Shown here: positions 34,025-64,000 of the stretch, piece by piece
How the letters are laid out: every line of letters begins with the position of its first letter
Numbering within the stretch: position 1 is the stretch's first letter
Source of the DNA: Uloborus plumipes
Taxonomy: Eukaryota; Arthropoda; Arachnida; Araneae; Uloboridae
Reading direction: 5' to 3'
NCBI GenBank assembly: GCA_038373865.1
Contig: JAXGGA010001691.1
Coordinates: forward strand, 79,607 to 143,606
DNA: 64,000 nt
Made by a program: the position numbers and the translations under genes
The notes under the pieces: model-generated
The model's database searches: none
What the model was told of the DNA's origin: nothing
What the model saw: only the letters and a program-made list of their open reading frames with translations

Positions 34025-35705
34025 CCTCTGCAAACCTCAACGAGGATCTTGGCCAGGAATAGCGAACCTTTTTAAATCTAAGTGCCAACTAAGTTGCATT
34101 TAATAAAAAGTAAAATAAGATATATTACTAATGGTTGCAGGTTAAAGTATTCCTTTGAAAACATCAACGAAGATCTTAAGCTGGGATAGTAAAACTTTTC
34201 CAGTTTTTGTGCCAGTTAAATTGCGGTTACTAAAATGTAAAATAAGATCTCTCACTAATAGTTACTGCTTAATGTAATCCTCTGAAACATCTCAAAAAGG
34301 ATCTTGGGCTGGGAGAGTGAATCTTTTTCAATTTTTGTACCATGTAATTTGTGGTTAATAAAGGTTAAATAAGATCTTCCACTAATGCGAGTAGTTGATA
34401 GTTAATGTAATCCTCTGCAAACCTCAATGAGGATCTTGGACAGGGATTGTGAACCTTTCTTAATTTGTGTGCCAATTAAATTGCGGTTAATAAAAGGTTT
34501 ATAAAAATAAAACAAGATCTGTCACCAATTTTTATAGGCTCAACTATTCCTCTGCAAACCTCGATGAGAATTAGGGCTGCGACATCGATGTCGATGTTTT
34601 TACCATCGATGTTTGAGGGTCGATATTTTCCCAACATCGATGTTTTGGGTTCGATGTTTTTTTCGATGTCGATGTTTTATAATCTAGCAGAAAAATCTTA
34701 ATAAAAATCTGCGATATGCAGATGTATTAAGAAGTTTTCATCCTTAATCAGAGGTTTAAGTATTAATCTCATCAGAAAACATTTCCTATGATTATTATCG
34801 ATGTTTTGGTCTCGATGTTTCTAAAACATTTCTAATTTGCTTTCGCCATTTTTTTTAAATTTTATTTATTTAATTATTATTCCTTATGTGAATGTTTTAT
34901 ATTTCAGCAAAAAAAAAAAAAAAAATCATCAAGATATGCGGCCAAAAGTTATATCGTTAATCAGCCGTTACACTATCAATCTCGTTAGAAGACGTTTTTG
35001 ATAGTTACCATTGATGTTTTAAGGTCGATGTCTTTTAATAGTCACTGTTTCGCGTTCGATGTTTTTCTGTCTTTCGATGTCTGTTTTACACTTCAGTAAA
35101 AAGCAATAAAATTTGCAATAAAAAAGATTCGTCGTTAACAGTTGCAATAGCTATCGTATTGAAATAGTTTTTTTTTTTTTTAATTGCTACCGATGATTTA
35201 TGGTCAACGATTTTTAAACATTGTTGTTTTTGTTTTGCTGTAGAAATTTTTTTCGTAACGGTGTTTTAAACTTCAACATAAAAAAGTTCCTTAAAATATG
35301 CGATGAATAAAAGTTATACAGTTAATCAACAGTTGCAGTATCTATCTTACTAAAAAAGTTTTCTGTAATTGACATCGATATCATACGGTTGATGTTTTTC
35401 AGGAGACAAAAGATAAATCTAATTGAGTGATATAAAGAGGCGCAATGCATTGGAGAGTTACTGTATTACTGTACATTTAAATGTGAAAGTAATTTTTATA
35501 AAAAAAAGATCGATGTTTTGAAACATCGATGTTTGAGAACGTCGATGTTTTTTGGTCGATGTATCAATACCATCGATGTCTTAAATTCGAAACATCGATG
35601 TCTTGAAACATCGATGTTTTGCCTTCGATGTCGCACCCCTAATGAGAATCTTGGGCGAAATATGACTCTTTTTCAATTTTTGTGCCAATTAAATTGCGTT
35701 TCATT
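34025..35705. repeat. 127-137-bp tandem repeat, five units, split by a hAT insertion
   Basis: Units start at about 34025, 34152, 34279, 34412 and 34549 with CCTCTGCAAACCTC-like sequence, then GAGGATCTTGG, and share TGCCAATTAAATTGCGGTTA. The fifth unit is interrupted by the element 34572-35641 and resumes at 35642 (ATGAGAATCTTGGGCG...). Confidence 0.85.
34572..35641. mobile_element. hAT element rich in CATCGATG, exact TSD
   Basis: The ends TAGGGCTGCGACATCG and CGATGTCGCACCCCTA are inverted and flanked by identical ATGAGAAT (34564-34571, 35642-35649). Many ACATCGATGTTT palindromic motifs occupy both terminal regions, as multiple transposase-binding sites would. Non-autonomous, 1070 bp. Confidence 0.9.
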
Positions 35706-35709
35706 GTTT

Positions 35710-36434
35710 TCAGGTGTCCAGTGTGCCCTTCGGTTTACCTCTTTTTAAAATTCAACTTAAAAGGTTAGATTAGATTGTACACTATACAATAATATTTTTC
35801 TCTGAACTTAGTGTGCCCAAGAGCCTGTTGCTAGTTGTCTCTTTCGTTTTGTATTTATATTTGACTTTTTTTTTGGCGGGGGGGGGGGGGCATTCAAATT
35901 GAATGTTTGCATGAAATTTTATAATTCATCTTAAGTTGGGCAATTACTATTCACACTAGGATCGGGCCTAGCGTAGCTCATTATTTGCTACAGATCTCTG
36001 TTTCTGGCACTATATAAGACAAATATAACTTTAGACCATTTGAGTTGGCTGTTACTGATATAAAAGCCGTTCATTTTGAAAGTGGGGCGAGTCGATTTTT
36101 GCTATTCCAAGATAGTTAAAGAAAAGCATTTTTCCATAATCAGTTTTATTAATGAATAACTAAGAATCCTATCTCCCAAATATATACATTTGGGGATGAG
36201 GGAGGGGTCTAAATCGTTACAGATGAAAAATCATACTGAGTTTTATTTGAACTTAACATTGTCTTCTTTTTTTTTGTTGTTCAAAAATGGATTTGTATCA
36301 CTTTCAAAATCAACGGTTCATGAGAGAACAGCTCCTTTCTTGCATTGTAGTTGCAATTTTGTTTGTTATTATTGTTTTTATAATAAATCCATGTTATCAA
36401 TATTTTTTAATTCAAGGTACATATTTCATTCTAG
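35710..36434. other. sequence 5' of first WDR37 exon seen; possible TATA boxes
   Basis: Contains CTATATAAGAC (about 36010) and TATAAAAG (36059-36066), good TATA matches about 370-425 bp before the first recognised exon. An open frame from ATG 36287 runs without a stop through the acceptor at 36434 into the exon. It would add a hydrophobic segment unlike the family N-terminus, so I treat it as intron read-through, with a small chance of an alternative first exon. Confidence 0.3.
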
Positions 36435-59084
<22,650 letters not shown>

Positions 59085-59218
59085 GATCCAGTGCGTTTGG
59101 ATAAAATTGAGGGCATTTTTTTACTGTGATGAACATATTAGTGTCTGTTGGATATTTAAATAGACTTGTATATATAAATAATATATTGCATGGATTAAAA
59201 CAGTTTACAAAAAAAAAG

Positions 59219-59391
59219 AATAAAGTTAGATGACTGCATTAATTTCAATTCAGATTCAAAAATATATAAATTTTCACATGTTAAGTCACTCAAATGCCAA
59301 ATTGTAAATTGTTCTATGTTGTGATTCTGAATGTAAGTATTATGTAAATTTTTAAAACATATTGTATATATGATCCAGTATACATATTAAA
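59219..59391 (+). terminator. WDR37: WDR37 candidate poly(A) signals
   Basis: AATAAA at 59219-59224 (135 bp past the stop) and ATTAAA at 59386-59391 are the first two matches in the 3' flank. The first is the canonical hexamer. Confidence 0.55.
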
Positions 59392-59671
59392 GTTATAATC
59401 AAAAATTGGATGCTTTTTTTTTCTTAATTACATATATATTAACTGATTTTGTAAGTTTTGAATTTTAGTACAATTAAAGATCCTTCAAAGAATGAGGTTT
59501 ATTAGTTAAAAGAATATGGTAACAAAAAAACTTTATTTTCAACTTATGGCGGATAGTACGTAGGAAAATTTATTTCCCCTGATTTGTAATTTTTTCGAAA
59601 TTCCGTTATATTTCGATGATTGATGAAATTTTCTGCCCGATTTCCCAGTTCAATCACCACCCTGTAATAAT

Positions 59672-60396
59672 CAGGGCTGCGGAGTCGGAGTCGGACTGAT
59701 TTCGGACCAAAGGAGTCGGAGTCGTTGAAAAACATGTCGACTCCGACTCCGACCACCTCCGATTTGGATGAAATTTTATGGAGGTGAAAACATATCTTTG
59801 AAACTAACAGATACAAATTTTCAGCGTCCAATATCCAAATCCTAAGCATTTAGGATCATTAAAAAGGGCTTCAAAATGGCGGGTCTGCTTTGTGAAACGA
59901 TGTTTGGGCTTATGCAAATGAATAAAAAAATATTTGCAGCAAAGATGCAATGTGTTAAAATAAAGTCTGGCCATTTAATAAGAAAAGGATTAGTTTTACG
60001 GAGTCAAATGACAAGAGCGGCACTTGTCTTTTGCTCTGGAGAAAATTCACTTTTTGGGAGGTCACAGTGACCTCCGATAGTTGAGGTAAATGTGGTGAAA
60101 TTACCTGCGAGAATTCTTGAGAAAATTGAACTTTTTGAGAGGTCACAATGACCTCCCATGACCTCCAACTGGGATACCCAAGCTTGCTACCCCCCTAAAG
60201 TGAGTCCTGGCTACGACTATGAATAAAAATGAAAATTTTAAAAATGGACTTAATATTTCAACCTTTGTTTAGGGATTTTCGCTCTTCACATTTAGGTAAA
60301 AAAAAATAAATAATAAAAAAAAGCAGGAGTCGGAGTCGAAAGTTTTAAAATCCCGGAGTCGGAGTCGACCATTTTTCCTTCGACTCCGCAGCCCTG
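59672..60396. mobile_element. hAT element rich in GGAGTCGG, exact TSD
   Basis: The ends CAGGGCTGCGGAGTCGG and CGACTCCGCAGCCCTG are flanked by identical GTAATAAT (59664-59671, 60397-60404). GGAGTCGGAGTCG iterations lie near both ends. The interior has direct repeats of 'GGTCACAGTGACCTCC' type (about 60060 and 60142). Older copy at 29062-29286. Confidence 0.92.
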
Positions 60397-60566
60397 GTAA
60401 TAATATCATTTTCATGAGTCATGTGGTAAAAGTGCATCTTTTATTTTCGTTATTTTTTTTTCTATTATCTAACATTAGAATCTCCATAATTCCAGTCATT
60501 TGGAAACCTCTAAAAATGAACCGTCGCTGGAATTTTTTTTTTTTTAAATTAAACTCAGGAGCTTAA

Positions 60567-62425
60567 CCCATTTATGCCCAAGTTTCTTTTAACAATTTTT
60601 TTTCCAATTTTTGTCTGCTTAAAACTCTTACTTGGAATGGTTTACTGTAGGTTTACATACATTTTAGGCGTAAAATAGATCGCCGTTGCCATATTTATTA
60701 AGTTATTTAACGTCCTGTTTATGGGATATTTTGCAGATATGTGAACAAAATACGACCTTACTAGACTTTACTTTTGCAAAGTAACATTACAGAAGTCATC
60801 TGTGATCAACTTTAAGCAAATCGTTTGAAAATAGTTTAATTTTATGAAAAATGAGTTCCCAAAAAAAACTTACTTTCTGTGGGCTACCTATGCTGGATCG
60901 TTGCTAGGCTGATTTGTCTGAAAATAGCTGTCAATAAATAAACTCTGATGTCCAACTAGTGGTTCTATCTGGTTTTCTCAAGAAGGACCATTTAACTTGC
61001 GAAAAACAGCTTTATTAAAATGATATACCCATCCAGGTTTTTGTATGCAGTAACTAAATTTGGCAGGGAGATATTTGGGCACCCGGGAAGGATCATAGGG
61101 TGGTTTTTGAGCGGGAAAAAAGTACCGATCCATTTAAATTTCGAATAAAGAACTTCAAAATGGCTCTATCTAGCGAAATGCTTATCGGATCTTCTCGATC
61201 TTGGTCTCATCTGAAAGAACGCAAAAAATACCTGTTAGGAAACTTTCCTTCCAACGGTTTTCAAAACTACTAATCGATATCTCTACCCTGAAGAAAGATA
61301 TGGGCATTTGAAAATATCCATTTTAAATTGGGTTCATAAAAATCGCCTGCACAAGCGTGAAATAAATTAAATAGGGTGAAATAAATTGTTGATGAGAAAA
61401 GGGTGTTGCCATTTTTTCTTGAACAAAAACAAATAAAATTCTTGCTTTTGCTTTTCCTGTAGCGGGGAATTAAAACTTTTTTGGAGATAGATTCATTTTT
61501 CGTACTGCACAAAATGTCGACTTTAATTTTATTCTCAAGGTATACTGGGCAGGGCCGGGCCACACAGCTAGTATAAAAATAAAAAAGGAATGTTATACTA
61601 TTACATTATATTGTATTTGATCCGTTAATGTATCACATAATATTGCATCACTTTGTGGTTATTTTAATAAAAAATGAACGATATTAATATGATTAATATA
61701 AGTTTTATATTGAAAATGCCATGGTCAAAAAAAAAATCGTATTTTTAAAACAAAAATCGAATATCTATCATATATATCAACAAAAAAAAATGGTACTTTC
61801 ATAAAAACAATATTAAAAAATCAATAGTTTGAAACCAAAATTACTCGTAAAATAGACTGCTTAACTGATTTGTATGAGCATTCCATAAGAAACGACTTTT
61901 TAGTGGTATATAAACTCATTTTCAGCCATTTTTCGGGTTCGTTAAATTACAAAATAATGTCACACCCGAGTATTACTCCGGGTATTTTTTTTTTTTTTTT
62001 TTGAGTGCATCGTATTGTTATACCCGAATATATATCGGGAGATGTTTATTTCGGCTTCATCTCTTTATCAAACCCGACTGTTTCTCGGGTTTGTGCTTGG
62101 AAGTGTTTCCAGTTATACCACACAAGACTAAATTACTGAAAGGTATTCACATTTATTTATTTTTTAGAAAATAATTTTTTTTCATTTTTAGGAAATAATG
62201 CTCCACTAGAAGCGAACTCTACAACTGCAATGTTGACTGGCAGCTGCCTCGGGCAAATATGCAGTGGCTACAAAACTTTAAATATTTTACTCATGTGCTT
62301 CAAAGTATCGATTTTTAACTGCCAAGTTTGTTTTATTTTGTATTAAACATTTGATTTTTGCAATAAAAAAATTTGACAATTTGTGCACCCAAATCATCAA
62401 AATAACTTGACAGTTAGTTAATGGG
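60567..62425. mobile_element. possible piggyBac-like element with Helitron-like insertion
   Basis: CCCATTTATGCC at the left and (inverted) CCCATTAACTAAC at the right are flanked by TTAA (60563-60566, 62426-62429). The TIR match is short, so this is tentative. About 61552-61572 ends GGGCCACACAGCTAG before T, a Helitron-type terminus. 61964-62091 carries three CCCGA/TCGGG hairpins. Confidence 0.4.
61964..62091. repeat. three successive CCCGA hairpins
   Basis: ACCCGAGTATTACTCCGGGT (61964-61983), ACCCGAATATATATCGGGA (62022-62040) and AACCCGACTGTTTCTCGGGTT (62071-62091) share a 5-7-bp stem with different loops, about 50-58 bp apart. Confidence 0.7.
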
Positions 62426-62705
62426 TTAAAATAATCATCAAACCAAAGTGGTTGGGGGGGGGGGGGAGGCTGAGACTTTTACAACAATAAAGTTGATATA
62501 CTTGCACAAAAATAGGTAGTAAGACAAAAATTCTGGATTGGGTCCTGAGCAAGTATCTATATATAAACTAGATCCTTTTAAAAATTATAATATACGTACT
62601 TGGCAGGAAGTGTTCAGGCTTGTTCATGTAAGAAAAAAAAGAATTTTCTTTGTATGTGTGCAAGATTAAACAAAATAATTCAAAATTTTCTCTTGGCCTA
62701 ATTTC

Positions 62706-62711
62706 ATTTAT
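62706..62711 (-). terminator. Adar: possible ADAR poly(A) signal
   Basis: TTTATT on the plus strand reads AATAAA on the minus strand, about 145 bp beyond the stop codon. It is the nearest canonical hexamer noticed. Confidence 0.35.
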
Positions 62712-62854
62712 TAGCCATTACCTTTTACATCTAAATGGGTGGTAACATGAGATGAAAAATGGAATAAAATTATACAATAAAAAATTGTACCGAAACATAA
62801 ATGGTTCAGGGTCATAGACAATTTAATTACACCTCAATGCAAATAAAATTTGAT

Positions 62855-64000
62855 TTAGAAGGTAAGTTCGAATTCATTTTGTTCAACTGGTTTTTTCACC
62901 CATTTGCCCAGTCCAGCAGTTTCAAAAGAGTCTATAAATGCCTTTTTAGCTACTTCATAATCTTTTACAGACTTTTTATAAGCAGAATAAATAGTCAGAG
63001 ATGGCGCTACATAATTTTCTACGTGGCTTAAACGATCATAAATATTCATGAAGCGTTGGAAGTATGCCCTTTTACATAAGCGCGACATCTGACCATTTTC
63101 TTGTTTTCCTGTTGTTGCATTAACGACTTCAGCTCGCCCCAAACCAGATGTCCAGTTTACGCTGAAATTTGGGGATTTTACAAGGTGCCTCAATTCTGGA
63201 CTTGTAGTACTAGACATCTTCGGCTTGTGCAACTGATATCTCGGGGGCAAGTTCTTTAAGCTCCCCTCAAAGCGGGCAAATAATGCACGTCGCATGTGAC
63301 TAGGATGAAACAGACCACCTAGAACGATGCTATGTAGATATATGGGTTCTATAAAATGACTAAGCAGAGCTCCTTGCAGCCCAAGAACTGTCCAGGAGGC
63401 TATCTTGTCTGAACAAGACATGGTAAGAAGTCTTTCTTGGCCTGGCATTATACCATCCCATGTTTGAATGGACGTACCGGGTTTCACAGGAATAGTTCCT
63501 TCTCCAGATTCTATTTTGGTGCGCAAAACACCGCGTGAATTTCGATTGGGATGCCGGTCTGCGTCAATTACTTCCTCTTCATGGGGAGAAAAGATTCTTG
63601 CATCACCACAAGGGGCAGTACTAATGTACAAATGAAACTTGATATTAGGCTTCAATTTAAAACCACTTTTTTCACTCTTCATAAATATGGACTGATCACC
63701 TTCCCCTTCTAGATGTAGTTCTAAATTTGTGTAGAAGAAATCTTTCAAACACCTGCGAGATATGATTTCCGCATGACAGTCATTAAGATTTGCACCAACC
63801 ATACTAATATGTTCTCCATTAACGCATTTTGTTCCCGTCCCAAACCCAATCAGTTGCAGATCCTCCATTGCCTCGTCTTTCGTCATGGCAATGCCGGCGA
63901 TTACTTTCCACTTAGCATTATCTGGGTTCCCAGTCATCACTTCATTAAATGTGGTCATCAGGGCTCTTTGAATTTTGTCAGCAGTGGCTTGAGGAAAATT
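62855..64000 (-). CDS. Adar: ADAR-type RNA adenosine deaminase, catalytic domain (5' partial)
   Basis: Deaminates adenosine to inosine in double-stranded RNA in the nucleus. The frame is open from the window edge to TAA at 62855-62857, with 367 codons from the first Met (63958). 14 codons upstream (ending ADKIQRAL) continue the family's domain start, so that Met is internal. Counted from it, the zinc ligands and proton shuttle are HAE in CHAEIISRR (62-64), Cys117 in PCGDARIFSPHE and Cys182 in SCSDK; the base-flipping Glu is in SGEGTIPV (about 153). The C-terminus GKWVKKPVEQ matches the inositol-hexakisphosphate pocket. PCGDARIFSPHE and the ADRHPNR loop place it with ADAR2/Drosophila Adar, not ADAR1. 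SCSDKIASW has Ser where ADAR2 has an Arg said to contact IP6. There is no intron in over 1.1 kb. The dsRNA-binding domains must lie beyond the window. Confidence 0.95.
   Translation of the reverse strand, partial: NFPQATADKIQRALMTTFNEVMTGNPDNAKWKVIAGIAMTKDEAMEDLQLIGFGTGTKCVNGEHISMVGANLNDCHAEIISRRCLKDFFYTNLELHLEGEGDQSIFMKSEKSGFKLKPNIKFHLYISTAPCGDARIFSPHEEEVIDADRHPNRNSRGVLRTKIESGEGTIPVKPGTSIQTWDGIMPGQERLLTMSCSDKIASWTVLGLQGALLSHFIEPIYLHSIVLGGLFHPSHMRRALFARFEGSLKNLPPRYQLHKPKMSSTTSPELRHLVKSPNFSVNWTSGLGRAEVVNATTGKQENGQMSRLCKRAYFQRFMNIYDRLSHVENYVAPSLTIYSAYKKSVKDYEVAKKAFIDSFETAGLGKWVKKPVEQNEFELTF

Noticed and set aside
34572..35641. CRISPR-like or regulatory array of CATCGATG repeats
   Set aside because: Spacing is irregular, and the repeats belong to the ends of a hAT element with an exact target duplication.
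36287..36434. Membrane-spanning N-terminal exon of WDR37
   Set aside because: The stretch is AT-rich, hydrophobic by composition and unlike the family. A good splice acceptor at 36434 joins the conserved segment directly, so I treat it as intron.
61964..62091. Rho-independent-type terminators
   Set aside because: The genome is clearly eukaryotic, and the hairpins lie in transposon-like sequence.

Overview
The window is eukaryotic nuclear DNA: AT-rich, with long GT-AG introns, AATAAA-type signals and very dense DNA transposons. The two recognisable genes, the hAT/Tc1/pogo/piggyBac/Helitron content and the large introns fit an arthropod. A spider or other chelicerate is my best guess; this is inference from sequence character, not a database match.

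Layout. About 1-36.4 kb holds no host gene I can support. It is a transposon graveyard (pogo/Tigger, hAT, Tc1, HINE/Helitron-like, MITEs) interspersed with several non-repetitive stretches of balanced base composition (about 2.4-2.9, 19.1-19.3, 21.1-21.3, 24.1-24.6 and 27.8-28.5 kb) that look like cis-regulatory modules. From 36.4 to 59.1 kb on the + strand lie nine exons of a WDR37 orthologue (seven WD40 repeats). The N-terminal exon(s) are not found in the window. The seventh intron (10.3 kb) contains a Tc3-like element and nested TIR elements, hAT and Helitron-like DNA with a (GT)n tract and a 144-bp satellite. From 62.86 kb to the window edge on the - strand lies the whole catalytic domain of an ADAR-type RNA adenosine deaminase in one uninterrupted frame. 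It converges on WDR37, and its 5' part (the expected dsRNA-binding domains) lies beyond the window.

The mobile DNA can be delimited precisely by target-site duplications. At least ten hAT-type insertions have 8-bp duplications, most of them exact, and several are nested in other elements. One Tc1-type element is nearly intact: its 348-codon transposase, with a DD36E triad, is broken by a single stop. Three TIR families could not be assigned to a superfamily. There is no operon or pathway linking the genes. WDR37 (a WD40 scaffold reported to act with PACS proteins) and ADAR (A-to-I editing) are simply neighbours.
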